DNA of 64,000 nt from Dactylis glomerata (GCA_007115705.1 QXEO01002090.1:496001-560000), one strand, 5' to 3'; shown: positions 45,970 to 58,592, counted from the first letter of the stretch. The notes: generated from the letters alone by a model not told the origin. Numbers and translations: made by a program.

Positions 45970-46678
45970 ATATTCTGCCAAGAATCACTTACAATTGATA
46001 GGGAAATAATAATTAATACACATGTGCTTTTTGAGTTGACACAATGAAAAGTCAACATTAGATACAATGAATACAAAGATGATAAAGTTTCTTTTATCGC
46101 AACAAAGACGATAAAATTTGACTCTTAGAGGCCGACTCTTAGCTAGTGTGCCGGGGACTACAGGTCCCTTCTCAAGGAATAATTTTGTACTTCATTAAAA
46201 AAAATCCACATGCAAATAACTCAAGTTCTTTTCCAGATTTCAAGTTAAGTGGAAACTGTAATTTGTTTGCTAGCAGTGTGAAAATAACAAACCTAATCAC
46301 CTTTTTCATATCCAAAAAATCTCCACTTTTGTCTTTTTCATATTATAAGAGAGCATCAGCACAGAATCCACTATCGCTATAATTCTCTCTTTTCGACGTG
46401 AGCAAGTATCATAAAAGAGACTAACAATCAGCTGACTCCAAGTCTCTTGTTCCGTACCATACCATTTTGGATCGTATTCTCACCACGGGGCCCACTTTCA
46501 TAGACAGTGGCCTATGCGGCCCGCGTACGTGTCGCGCGAGGCGATGCCACGACGGACGAAATCCCATCCACCCACCGCTCATCCGCCCGTGACCTTGCTC
46601 GGCAATCGCCACTCCGCACCACCCGCTGCCGTCCCTTGTTTGTTTCTCTTCCCCTCCACAGCGGCGGCGGCGGCGGCA
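45970..46678. other. VTE3 upstream region
   Basis: No gene. AT-rich to about 46480, then a sharp rise in GC leading to the VTE3 5' leader (46500-46678), which contains a short CGG repeat before the start codon. No clear TATA box; a TATAAG at about 46345 is a weak candidate. Confidence 0.4.
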
Positions 46679-48057
46679 ATGGCGATAACCTCCACCCACG
46701 CGCCCAGCGGCGTCTGCCCGGGCGGGATCCTCCGGGCGCGCGCCCCGGCCGGGCTCGGCTACCTCGGCTTCGGCCCCTCCAGGTCCGCCTTCCTCCGCCG
46801 CCCCCTCGGGCTCCGCGTCTCCGGCGCCAGCAGGCCCGCGAAGCCGCTGCTGCGGTGCGCGGCGTCGTCCGCGGCGGCGCGGCCCGCATCGGCGCCGCGC
46901 TTCATCCAGCACAAGAAGGAGGCCTTCTGGTTCTACCGCTTCCTCTCCATCGTCTACGACCACGTCATCAACCCGGGCCACTGGACCGAGGACATGCGCG
47001 ACGACGCGCTCGAGCCCGCCGACCTCCACAGCCGCAAGCTCAAGGTCGTCGACGTCGGCGGCGGCACGGGCTTCACCACGCTCGGCATCGTCAAGCACGT
47101 CGACAAGGAGAACGTCACGCTGCTCGACCAGTCCCCGCACCAGCTCGAGAAGGCCAGGCAGAAGGAGGCGCTCAAGGGGGTCACAATCATGGAGGGCGAC
47201 GCCGAGGACCTACCGTTCCCCACCGACACCTTCGACCGATACGTCTCCGCCGGCAGGTGAAACGCTCTGCTCTGCTAATATGAACGATGCTTGTTATCAT
47301 GCTGCATCTGTGCTGTATGCATCCGACCAATTACTTTTGTAGTGTAGTGCTGTTTGTGATGCTGATTTTCCTCTTCTGTCATGACTGACCATGTTTATGG
47401 CCTCCAGCATCGAGTACTGGCCCGACCCGCAGCGAGGAATCAAGGAAGCCTACAGGGTCCTGAGGCTCGGCGGCAAGGCTTGTCTGATCGGCCCTGTGCA
47501 CCCAACCTTCTGGCTGTCTCGCTTCTTCGCCGACATGTGGATGCTGTTCCCCACCGAAGAGGAGTACATTGAGTGGTTCAAAGCCGCAGGGTTCAGGGAT
47601 GTCCAACTTAAGAGGATTGGACCAAAGTGGTATCGTGGTGTCCGTAGGCATGGCCTCATCATGGGGTGCTCCGTGACGGGTGTCAAGAGAGAAAGTGGGG
47701 ATTCCCCTTTGCAGGCAAGTGTTTTCTCTTGGTTATTCACAAACATACGAAATGGCAACCAGAGAGGGAAAACATTCCTGAAGTTTGATCAGGAATACTG
47801 GACCTTCGTATTGTTTGTGTCTAGAATCTAGATAGAAAAATATGCATGTTTTTTTTCCACGGTGGCTATATTAAGGATTTTTCATCTTTTGCCTCCTGCA
47901 GCTTGGTCCGAAGGCTGAGGATGTCAGCAAGCCTGTGAATCCTGTCACCTTCTTCTTCCGCTTCCTCATGGGAACAATATGTGCTGCATACTATATTCTG
48001 GTGCCTATTTACATGTGGATAAAGGACCAGATTGTGCCCAAAGGCCAGCCAATCTAA
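46679..48057 (+). CDS. VTE3: 2-methyl-6-phytyl-1,4-benzoquinol/MSBQ methyltransferase, chloroplast
   Basis: Three exons (46679-47256, 47408-47714, 47902-48057) encode 346 aa. The enzyme transfers a methyl group from S-adenosylmethionine to MPBQ for tocopherol and to MSBQ for plastoquinone, at the plastid inner envelope. Residues 1 to about 60 are rich in alanine, arginine and serine, as in a transit peptide. Motif I VVDVGGGTGFTTLG starts at 123, followed by LLDQS and GDAEDLPF. The C-terminal FFFRFLMGTICAAYYILVPIYM is one membrane anchor and ends KDQIVPKGQPI, as in the Arabidopsis protein. The start is the first ATG of the frame after the CGG leader that gives a transit peptide; the upstream ATGs at 46514 and 46543 would add an atypical extension. 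Intron 2 has a GC donor (CAG|GCAAGT at 47715). Coding is very GC-rich in exon 1, usual for grass genes. Confidence 0.95.
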
Positions 48058-50703
48058 GGGAGAGGAATTGAGCTGCAGTGGAGAGTGGATAGCCAGTATC
48101 TGAATTAGGCTTTTTTATATTAGGCACTCCACGTCTGTTTTTTGTATCTTTATATTTCCTGTTCTCGTGTATTTATTTTATTGCCGCTCTTGTTTCCATG
48201 GAGAAATAATATTTAAGACTTTGAATTATGCTGGGCAGAACTCTCAAGCGTGAAATGGCTCCTTTGTAGCAGGTCTGTTTTGAATAGGAGGAATCTGTAA
48301 TATTTCTGCACTAACTTGCTAACTGGTAGAAAAGAAGATGATACGTGAGTTGGATTCCTGTTTATTTCCCGCATCTAGCCATTTACTATATTGCTGTTAT
48401 GTGCATGTATAGCTGATTTCTGGGGCAACTCATGTGAACACTTTAGTGATTGTATAGGGACGGTGGGCTTGTGAATCATGTGTGTCCTCTCATATCTGTT
48501 TGACCACTATATTACAGCATATCCTGTCAATGTGTGATCAGACAGCCTCACTATGCTATTTGTCAGGTTGGTTTGCTCTTCCACATGTCAAGCAATTACT
48601 TCCCTTTTTTTCACTAATGTCATCCTTTTGCTTTCGGTTAATGTAAAAAATATGATGTTATTGACTTATGACAATAGTTGTAAAGATGATATACCTAAGA
48701 AAATTTAGACACTTAACATTTGAGAGCGCATTTCTGGATTAATAGAGTGCTTGCCTGTTGTTAATCTTTGCAAAGTCTGACATGGAGCTAGTGCAGTCTT
48801 AGGATAATCATGGTATATTTGACATGTGCTGAGTTATCTGATGGGTACCTGTACTCATGGGCTATAATTTGTATGCGTAGGGAATGGATATCTGCTCAGT
48901 TAGTTCTTCATGATTTGCACATCTACTTTTTTATCTATATATGCAAAAGGTATGTGACTCCATTCATTTCTTCAGTTTTTTAAAAAGGTACATGGGTCAA
49001 GTATGTTGCTTACTTGCTTAGTTCATTTAATGGACCTAGGTAGTCTTTGAAACATCATTACCAGATTCGGATACGATTATGAAACCTTTCTCCCGTTATG
49101 TTTCCATTTTCTTTTGCTTCTAAATTTTTCTGGTGCTTATTTTTCTAAGCTCTCATCTTTTTTTTAACAACACTGTGCTTGCATACTGAATTTCTCTTTG
49201 ATGTCATTTTTTGTAGGGAAAATAATAATACCAAAGTAGCATCATCATGCCAATATGTTTGTACAATGACAGCTTATATCAAAACCATAACTGAGTGACG
49301 TATTGGAAAACAGTTTAATGCTTGCTGCAATTAGAGTGCCACACTATTTGTTGCATGCAGAGCCGTGCTGTCACCTAAACCGGCAGATAACAAAAGTATA
49401 GCATGAAGTTAGTGCAATAATACCTGTAGATCATTAGTACTTGAATCTTGTTTGCAATTTCCAACTCATAGCTGATAACTTTCTCCTCCTTTACTCATCT
49501 CCTCTTTCACCATTGCAAAACCTTGATCCAACCAAATCTGTCGCTTGCCCCCCTTCCACACCAGCGGTAGACCAGTGGGAGGGCGACCCCGCTCGGTTTC
49601 CCCTTTGTCTTTTGCTTTCTTATATTTCCCTTTACTCTAGATGCATGGGTAGGCTAAATGCATGCAGTGTCTTTCATTAGTCTAGATGCTTGTAGTCTAT
49701 TAGGTTCCATGTTCGGTACTTTGGGTTCTCTCCCCTATCCTCTAACGAGGCGTGATGCTATCATGATGGAAAAGGCGAGTTCCCCAGGACTATTTAGGTT
49801 CAGTTATCTTTTTCAGGCCCACACCATAATTGAAGCTAATGAGATGTGGGGAATCGACTAAATCAACTCACTGGTGATTAGAAGCACCTAGAAGTGACTG
49901 CATGCATGCTGGACCATTATCCACATCCCGATGGCATTCTCCAGACCCAAGCTTCAGCTCAACACCATCAACGAGCAAGGAGGGCATCATCCATGGACGA
50001 CCACCAGGCATTTTAGTACCGCTGTTCCTGCTGGTCGCAGGTAGAGCTCCAGCATGGTCAACAGTGGCTACACTATCTGGCTTAGGTGCAGATGATTTCC
50101 AGTGAGTGTTACCATTTCTCAATTTTAAAGAGTCGTTTTGTAATTTGTGGGGGTGTGTATAACAATTCTAAACTGCTCTATGGAGTATAGATGAACACAA
50201 CCGTCAGGTCTTTAGGGCCCAAAGCCTTTATTACTTACAGCCTCTACGAGTAGCAAGTGAATGGGGTAAACATATGCCCTCCATTTATCTTAATCTTAAT
50301 GGATGTGTAAAGTGAAGTTGAAGATCATTAATGTGAACAAGTAGATCTCATGTCTGCAAAAATATTTCGTTTGAACCACTGGGTAAATTTAAAGCTGATA
50401 GATTCTTTAAGAGACTGTGCTAGAAACACATTGTGCTATGCAGACATAATTGATGACTATTGGGCAACTATGTGTACACATAGTAGCACAGTTGCCTAGA
50501 CATCATGCGTGAACCAATATACATAGACGAACATATACAGTGATATTAAAAGTTGAGCTAGTGTATCACAACAAACCATAAATACTATTACCCCAGCAGG
50601 CCAAGAAAGATCTATACATTAATCATCTTTCAAGATCTACATGTAAAACCAGTTTGGCTGTGTCTGTGCTCTGATATTTCATCTTGTCGGAAGGTATAGG
50701 CAT
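48058..50703. other. intergenic region between VTE3 and first WAK gene
   Basis: The first few hundred bases are VTE3 3' untranslated sequence. The rest shows no supported gene. A stretch at about 49520-49900 has an even, organelle-like composition and could be a mitochondrial insertion. A minus-strand open frame at 49868-50122 (with TKMPGGRPWMMPSLLVDG) is unrecognised. Confidence 0.4.
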
Positions 50704-53179
50704 TCATGATTCTCCATCAGGGTAATGCAGCCCCATAGGGTTCGGCGTGATAACTTTCTGCATCTGGATTCTCCTCAACATCTGCAAGCGCTCTGCTACT
50801 TCCTTCATTGTTGGCCTTTCGTCTCCTCTTGGAGACAAACAATGCATGACAAGTTCAGCAAGTTTCTCGAGCACCACCATAACTTCATCTTCTATTATAT
50901 CATGGTCCAATATATCATGGAGCTTGTTCTGGTGAAACATCCCAATGAAGGTATGCGACAGCGCTTTCTTTTCATTAATACTATCAATGTATATGGCTTT
51001 CTTTCTTGTTAGTAACTCTAGAAGAACAACCCCAAAACTGTAGACATCACTTCTGTCAGTAAGATGCTGACTGACAAAACACTCAGGGTCAAGGTACCCT
51101 AGAGTTCCTTGGATAAACATGATGAAATCATCTTTATCTATGGGCTTCAGTGCTGATGCTCCAAAGTCTGCAACTTTTGCATTATATTCATCATCCAAGA
51201 GTATATTGAGTGATTTGACATCCCCATGCAGAATTGTGCGAGAAGTTGACGAATGAATGTAAGCAAGAGCCTCTGCTGACTGTGTAGCAATCTTCAGTCG
51301 AAGATCCAAGGGGATTAGTGATTTGCGATCACTGCTATGAAGGAACTCAAATAAGGTACCGTTTGATATGAACTCATACACCAACATTGGCACATCTACC
51401 TCCAAGCAGCAACCGAGTAACCTCACGATGTTCCTATGGTTAATCTGTGACATTATTATTATCTCATTTACGAATTCTTCTCTGCAGTCATCGTTGATTA
51501 CTTTGGATTTCTTTATGGCAACTTCCTTATCATCATCTAAAGTTCCTCTATAAACCATTCCGTGACCACCACACCCAAGAACTCGATCATCGCTGTAGTT
51601 TTCTGTGGCTTTCTTTACCTCTTTCTCTGTAAGTATATGAATTGTGTCGACTTGCCTTGACCTCATCTCATCATATAATTTCAGGCCTCCATTTTGTTTA
51701 AAATACTCATCCTTCTCCTTCCTGTGCTTTCTTCTCTGAAATTTCATAGCCAACATGCATGTCAATGCCATCACCACGACTGAGGAGACACTGAGACCTG
51801 CAGAATGATAGTTTGAGATGCTTCAACACATAAAAACATGGAATGAGGCTTAGATAATAAAAAAGTATACTCAGCTATGACGCTTACCTATAACCACTTG
51901 TTCAGTTTGGGTTAGCACAGGTCGACATCCAGAATTTGTGCCATCTGATATTTTTCCTACCCCGCATTTGCACACATAGCTTCCTGGTGTGTTATGACAT
52001 ACCCCATTTTTGCATGGATATAGTTTGTCATACTTGGTATTCTGCTGATTTAGCTTGCACTCATCTATGTCTAAAGAGAATTAGAAGAAGTAGCATGAGA
52101 AGCATAAATGAGTCAAATTATAAAGTATAGTAAGGAAGCTAAAGAATCTGAATAAGGAACACAATCTGTTGAATTATGCTTCTAATGATGAAGTTTATGT
52201 ATGGCTTGAGTTTTTCAGAGTTGCTTATCTTGATGCCCAACACACGAAAGTTTGTTTGAGTAAATACTTCACCTTGACAGCCTTGGGGAAGATAAGGATT
52301 GCCCTCGTATCCTTCAGAGCAGTTGCACTTGTACCCTGGGCCATTGATTGCATCCACACAATAGCTGTTTGAACTAACACATGCATAGCCTGTAGGCCTG
52401 GTTGCTCTATCCTTTGGGCAGGAGCCGTTTCTGATGGCCCAGTCACTGACTACAGGGACACCTCTCTTGGCTCTGTCGTTGATGAACCCAAGGTGCCCGA
52501 CAAGGTCCTGCTGCCTGAAGCTGTACCATCCAACCTCTGCTAGCATAGCGTAGAAGCATGGATTGAATTCCCATACACTGCTCTGTTTGATCAAGAGTGA
52601 GTTGAAGTCGGTGAGGTTTGGGGTGATGGTGGTTTCGCAGCAGCCCTTCCCAGTGCATGGGGCTCCATCAGATGTGCTGTTGATGCTCTGGCAGTAGGAG
52701 TAGCAACCGGCCACATACAGATCAGGGTTTCTTTGCGTGTAGCCACCAATGATACCCAGGGTGTTGCAGCCGATAACCGTAAAGCGGTTGCGGGTGGTTG
52801 AGGGGATGAATGGGGTACCGTCTAGAGAGAACCCGCCGGTTTGGTTATCCATTATGGTGGTATTCGATGTGAAGCAGCTGTAGCTGATGGAGCCGTAAAG
52901 ACGCATCTCACTGCGCTCCAGGGAGATGTCAATGATCTCTACGGGGTGGTCACCAATCATAGGTCGTGGGGGTTGGAAGGTGCTGTTGCAGGTGACTGTG
53001 AAGTACCTGTTCATGCTGGCCGCGGCACAATCATCGCCGATGCCAAAGGGATAGGGGATCAACACGTCGCCGCATTTGTCAGGACACCCTGGCAATGACA
53101 TGGAGAGCCCGGAAGAGGTTGTAGATAACGCCGCTACTTGGAATGTGATGAGCATCAGGAGGTCTGATGCTTTTTTCAT
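50704..53179 (-). CDS. wall-associated receptor kinase, non-RD type (WAK-like 1)
   Basis: Three minus-strand exons (53179-52273, 52070-51888, 51797-50704), 727 aa, phases consistent. A signal peptide (1 to about 25) is followed by the galacturonan-binding WAK domain (LPGCPDKCGDVLIPYPFGIG), a cysteine-rich part with FNPCFYAM, and an EGF-like end (YCVDAINGPGYKCNCSEGY). Exon 2 is a calcium-binding EGF repeat (DIDEC to GCRP). Exon 3 gives the membrane span (VSSVVVMALTCMLAM) and kinase: loop GCGGHG, lysine in VAIKKSK, catalytic loop LHGDVKSLNILLDD, DFG, then GTLGYLDPE. It likely senses pectin or pathogen signals at the plasma membrane. HGD in place of HRD makes it a non-RD kinase. It lies head to head with the next gene, its close paralogue. 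Confidence 0.93.
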
Positions 53180-54983
53180 GGTTGGGGACTTGGTGGTTAC
53201 TTCCTATGGTGCTGTCTTTCTAATTCACAACTTAATGCCAATGCTCTCTTGTTGCTTTGCTGTTTTAAGGATATGTAATTGTGTACACTAGACTTGTTAG
53301 ACCATGGGACATTTGTTGCAGATGATAAAGGCTGGCGCTGATGCCTCAGATATTATTTACAGATGAGTTCTACACTTATTGATTAACAGTTTTGGCGTGA
53401 GGTCAGCATTAACTGGGAGACTTTTTCCATAAGTTTGTATTCTTTAAGTGTTCAAAGTTGGTGTATAGTAATATTAATGTTAACTACTCCCTCCGTTCTA
53501 TATTAGTTGTCACTGATTTAGTACAACTTTGTACTAAATCGTACTAAATCAGCAACAACTAATATGGAAGGGAGTAGTTTGCTTAATCATTTGTATTGAG
53601 AAGTTTCTCTGATTTTGAAAGAAAGTGTGCTAGAGTTGATTATGGTCTGGAGAGATCTTCATTTGTTTGTATTGTTTGCGTTCAAAGTTTAAAATAGCAA
53701 TATACAGAAAGAATGACTACTTACACATTTGTATTGAGTAGTTTCTCTGGAACTTGAAAAAAGATTACAGAGTTGCTTAGAATCTGGAAAATCTTCACCA
53801 CTTGATAGGTTTATTCATATGCCGGTCACAACATAGCTCGTAGTTTGTCGTCCCGAATGTGAACGCATGTCGGTATATCTACTTGGTCAGATACTGTTGT
53901 TTGAAACTTTCTCCTGCAATGACAAACTTAATGGAAGCTTGGCCAGCAATGATTTGAAGTGCGTAGCTAGGTTGAAACCCAATCTTATTCTGACTGTTCA
54001 CTTGTCCGAATTCAAAGTTTTATTTGCATTTGTGGCAGGAAGAAGCGATGATCGATGCGCTTAAGTGATAACTGTGGAGGTAAAGCTTCATTGCCTGTAA
54101 AATGGACTGCTGCACTCAAGCTAACAATAGTGAGCTTGGTTTCAGTTTGATTAAAGGTCGAATATGCATGTGAGCATCAAACCTGGTTCCAAACCATCCT
54201 ATCTGGTTCCAGCAAGGTACTGAAACTGAAAGGTCCTCAAAGGATCGAACAAACTAATGAGAGTTATTGGAGTTTTTTTTTTCAGAATTCTGAGATAGAA
54301 CTAGTCAAGGTGTCTAATTTTATGCTCCCCACAAATAGTATAACAAGAAAAGGGCCCATAAATTCTTGCATTGATAGAGATTAGAGACTATTTTTTTGTT
54401 GTAGCTTTCAGTAACTACACTATAGTTGCATAAGAAATTCTCCTTGAAGACTTCAGAGCTATGCAAGTAGGTTTTACCGTGTAGAGCTATACAACCAGTG
54501 TCATTCTATTCAGAATACAAAGATACATTTTATCATGTAGGTAGGTTAGGCCGTCTTTACCTCAGTGATAAGATGGGCATGTTGTAAGTTATCTAGATAT
54601 ATTTTTGTACAAACAAATACATGTATCAATCAGTTATTTGGTATTATATTATTATTATGGTACAACTTGCCATGAAAGTCTAACACTTGATTAGGACAAA
54701 TCACCACCTACTACCTAGCTAGTTGAACCGTATTAGCATGCAGCATACATCATGTCGTTTTGTAAAAACAAAATATTAATATATTATACCGCAGCTTGCA
54801 TTTTAGACTTTTACTTGGATTTGAACTATTTAACCTATTCACCCATGGTGTTGATGGCATCGTATTCTATTATAGGTGTTGATGAAATTATATGCTAAGT
54901 CACAATTCATCTCATAAAAAGAAACCTGTCCGCTCGTCACACTCACAGGAAGTCGCCCAACTAAGCAAGTGATAGCGCGAGCC
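53180..54983. other. shared upstream region of the divergent WAK genes
   Basis: 1.8 kb between two start codons, so any promoters of both genes must lie here. AT-rich. It contains one Stowaway MITE (53487-53574). TATA-like strings such as ATATTATA near 54780 are present, but none is convincing. No other gene seen. Confidence 0.5.
53487..53574. mobile_element. Stowaway MITE (88 bp) between the WAK genes
   Basis: The CTCCCTCCGTTCTATATTAG left end pairs imperfectly with the CTAATATGGAAGGGAG right end, flanked by TA (53485-53486, 53575-53576). The interior ACTTTGTACTAAATC arms resemble the MITE at 44292. Confidence 0.82.
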
Positions 54984-57723
54984 ATGCATCCAAACTTGCA
55001 GCAGCAAGCATCAACAAGGGTCTTAATGTTCTTCTTGAAACTAAGTGCCTTTTTCCTGGTGATGTCAGTGGCACCCGCCTCAGCTGGTACTGCATCGCTG
55101 GCGCTGCCAGGCTGCCCCGACAAGTGCGGCGCCGTGTCCATCCCTTACCCCTTCGGCATCGGAGCGCAATGCTCCGCGGTCAGCCTCAACAGCTTCTTCA
55201 ATCTCAACTGCAACGACACATATCACCCGTCTCGGCTAATGGTGGGGGGCCCGGCTGGTGTGGCCCTTGACGTTGCTGACATATCTCTTGAGCGCGGCGA
55301 GATGCGGGTGCTTATCCCGGTCAGCTACATATGCTTCTCATCGAGTGTCGATGTATCGTCTACCAACAACGGTTCTGTGTGGTTCAGCCTGCAGGACACG
55401 CCGTTCATCCCATCACCCGGACGCAACCGCTTCACTGTCATTGGCTGCAACACCCTGGGCCTTGTTGGCGGTTTTCGTGGGGTCACAACTCAATACATTG
55501 CTGGCTGCTACTCCTACTGCGATGGTGCCAGTGGTGCGTCTGACGATGGAGCGCCATGCACCGGGACAGGCTGCTGTGAGGCTTCCATCCCGACCAACCT
55601 CACCGCCTTGGGGGTCGTGTTCTCGACTAATAGTAGCAGTGTGTGGGGATTCAACCCATGCTTCTATGCCATGTTTGCCGAGGTCGGGTGGTACAGCTTC
55701 CGGAGGCGCGACCTCGTTGGCCAGCTTGGGTTCGTCACCGAGAGGGCAAAGAATGGTGTACCTGTCATCATGAACTGGGCGGTCAGAAACAGTTCGTGTC
55801 TGGAGCTCAGAAACGACGCATGTGTCAGCGCAAGCAGTTACTGTGAGAGTGCGAGCAATGGACCTGGGTACTTGTGCCAGTGCTCCCTTGGGTATCAGGG
55901 CAACGCCTACCTCCTCAACGGCTGCCAAGGTAACTATTAATTGAATAATTCTGAGTCCTAACTAGCAGTTTGACTTATCTGACTGCGTATATATGGTTTT
56001 GTTGATGCCATCCTCAGACATAGATGAATGCATGCTGCGTGAGCAGGATCCCAAGTATGAAGAGTTGTATCCTTGCAGGAATGGGATCTGTCGCAACACT
56101 CCAGGAGGCTATAACTGTGAATGCAATGGTGGAACACGATCAGACGGTACAAAGTTTGGATGCCGACCCCTGCATACTCGAGATGAGCAACTGGCTATAG
56201 GCAAGTTCATTCTCATTTGTTTGTGTTTCATCTTACATAAAGATTAATATATTTCTGTTAAGTTTGATGGGTTAAATCATCTCAACATCTGTTTCATGTG
56301 CTTACACTATGGCGGAGCTTGACAAGAATCGCTGGGGGAGCGAAATACAAAATATCTGTGTTTGTGGGGGAGGGGGGGCAAAAGTTTATTTTTTCCCATC
56401 TAAGGCCTTCCCAATTTTTTTCATCTAAGGCCTTCCCAAATTTTTTTCTTCACAACTTGGTCAACTAAGCCCCCCTATGGCCTACAGAAACTTAGTAACG
56501 TATAATAGCAACAATATTAAATAGAATAATGTGATTTTGCAGGCCTGAGTGTTTCTGGCACCGTGATGATATGCTTGGCATGCTTTTTGGTTATGCAATT
56601 GCAAAGGAAAAGACACAAGAAGGAGAAAGATGAGTATTTCAAACAGAACGGAGGGCTCAAGTTATATGATGAGATGAGGTCAAGGAAGGTCGACACAGTT
56701 CGCATATTTGCAGAAAATGAACTCAGGATAGCCACTGACAACTACAACGAAGATCGAGTTCTTGGATGTGGCGGTCATGGAATGGTCTACAAGGGTACTT
56801 TGGATGACAATAGAGAGGTCGCCATAAAAAAGTCCAAAGTAATAAATGATGATTGCAGGGATGAGTTTGTAAATGAGATCATAATCTTGTCACAGATCAA
56901 CCACCGGAACATCGTGAGGTTACTAGGCTGTTGCCTGGATATAGATGTCCCAATGTTGGTCTACGAGTTTGTCTCCAATGGGACACTTTATGAGTTTCTT
57001 CATGGCAGTGCTAATTGCAGTCTGCCGCCAATTCCACTGGACCTTCGCCTCAAGATTGCCACTCAATCAGCAGAAGCTCTTGCTTACTTGCACTCATCGA
57101 CATCTCGTACGATCCTACACGGGGATGTCAAATCGGCCAACATCCTGCTGGACGATCAGCACAACACCAAGGTTGCAGACTTCGGGGCCTCTGCACTCAA
57201 GTCCATGGACGAAAGCGAGTTCATCATGCTCGTCCAGGGAACCCTCGGCTACCTCGATCCTGAAAGCTTCATCAGCCACCTCCTCACTGATAAGAGTGAT
57301 GTTTACAGCTTCGGGGTCGTTCTCCTCGAGCTGATGACTAGGAAGAGGGCTCTCTACGTTGATGACTCCTCCAGAGAAAAGAGGTCCCTGGCCCACAATT
57401 TCCTCCTGATGTTTCACAAGAACAAGCACCAGACAATGCTGGACTCTGAGATTGCAGGCAATGCTGCAGCCTTGGTGGTCATTGAGAAGCTCGCCGCACT
57501 TTCTGTGCACTGCCTGAGTGCAAGAGGAGACGACAGACCGACGATGAAGGAAGTCGCAGAGCGGCTGCGGGTGCTGTGGAGGCACCAGATGCATGCAGCC
57601 GGTGTTGCCAAATATGATAGTGACTTTTATCACAACTATGGAGGATCATCGTCGGTGGTTCTCCCTTTGGACGGGACGACATACTGGAGCTTGGAGACAT
57701 GCAAACTTATGCAGCTGTCCTGA
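54984..57723 (+). CDS. wall-associated receptor kinase, non-RD type (WAK-like 2)
   Basis: Three exons (54984-55929, 56018-56200, 56543-57723), 769 aa, phases consistent. A signal peptide is followed by the WAK galacturonan-binding domain (LPGCPDKCGAVSIPYPFGIG), FNPCFYAM, an EGF-like end, and in exon 2 a calcium-binding EGF repeat (DIDECMLREQ to FGCRP). The membrane span VSGTVMICLACFLVM is followed by a kinase with GCGGHG, VAIKKSK, LHGDVKSANILLDD, DFGAS and GTLGYLDPES. It has HGD like its neighbour, so it is non-RD. The C-terminal tail is about 35 residues longer than in WAK-like 1. The ATG at 54984 is the first usable start; the frame extends upstream only through GTG. Intron 2 starts GC (ATAG|GCAAGT) where the paralogue has GT. 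The cytoplasmic half is very similar to the paralogue, the extracellular half less so. Confidence 0.93.
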
Positions 57724-58016
57724 CCGTTTAAGTTCTTGTATCGTCTGTGCACGTACTAATATCCGTATGTGTCTGTTCGAGGGATTTAAATAGACATCAT
57801 ATGATGCTTTCTTGTGAAGAGATTTAGCAATATAGGCATTGCCGATACATGAGATTAGCACACGTGCATTATCAGTACGGATAAAAATTATCATAAATCC
57901 CCAATGGTGGTCATCATCAACAATGCAAAATAAAAAAAAATATTTTGGCTCTGTCGATTTTTTTTTTGGATTTTCAACTCTATTGATGAAGGTAGAGAAA
58001 AAACTCTACCTTATGG

Positions 58017-58592
58017 TTACAGCAAGAAGTAAATAAAAGAAACTAAGGAAAAAAGAACTATACAAGATATGTACAAGTGAAACACGAGGCCCGCCCATTT
58101 TTTCAGTTCATGGCTGAGGTTTCTTGATCTGTAAGCCCATAATTTGATTAGGTCTGCGACTTGTGCCAGGAGCTGCCTTCTATTAGGCCGTTTGTTGTTA
58201 AATATCCTGTCATTCCTCATCTTCCACATCTTCCAAAGGCTGTACATAGCTGCTGCGAAACACACCGGTCATGCTTGGGCTGATTTTCCATTCTTAGAGC
58301 TCTGAATTTGTTGTACAAACTCGGTAATTGTCTGTGCTCTCATCGCTGTGCCATTCAAGTTCCATTTCTCCCAGATTCAAGCGGAGTGCCTGCAGTGTAT
58401 GGCTATGTGTGCAATAGATTCGACCGCTGGACACAGATCACAACCTGCGTCGTGGCACCACTTCTTGTTCGTCATGTTATCTTTGGTATTCAACCTGTCG
58501 TGGTAGGCTAGCCACAGAAAGAATTTTTTGGCCGAGTGGTACGACGCTGCTCCATACCCAGTCATGTGGTAGCCATCGCACTCCTTGATCAC
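58017..58592 (-). pseudogene. LINE ORF2 zinc-binding C-terminus
   Basis: KKFFLWLAYHDRLNTKDNM, then CDLCPAVESIAHIAIHC and WKMRNDRIFNNK are the zf-RVT tail found at the end of plant LINE polymerases. Two frames are needed, so it is broken. It ends at a stop at 58017-58019. Confidence 0.75.

Noticed and set aside
46421..47140. 239-codon minus-strand ORF opposite VTE3
   Set aside because: Antisense shadow of a GC-rich exon; arginine/glycine/alanine-rich with no family features.
47391..47831. VTE3 exon 2 read through into the next intron (146-codon ORF)
   Set aside because: Beyond the CAG at 47714 the protein loses similarity to VTE3, and exon 3 at 47902 restores it; a GC donor explains the join.
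54969..54983. Upstream extension of WAK-like 2 beginning MIARAM
   Set aside because: It begins with GTG, not ATG; the first ATG of the frame is 54984 and already gives a normal signal peptide.
55413..55928. 171-codon minus-strand ORF opposite WAK-like 2 exon 1
   Set aside because: Antisense shadow of real coding sequence.
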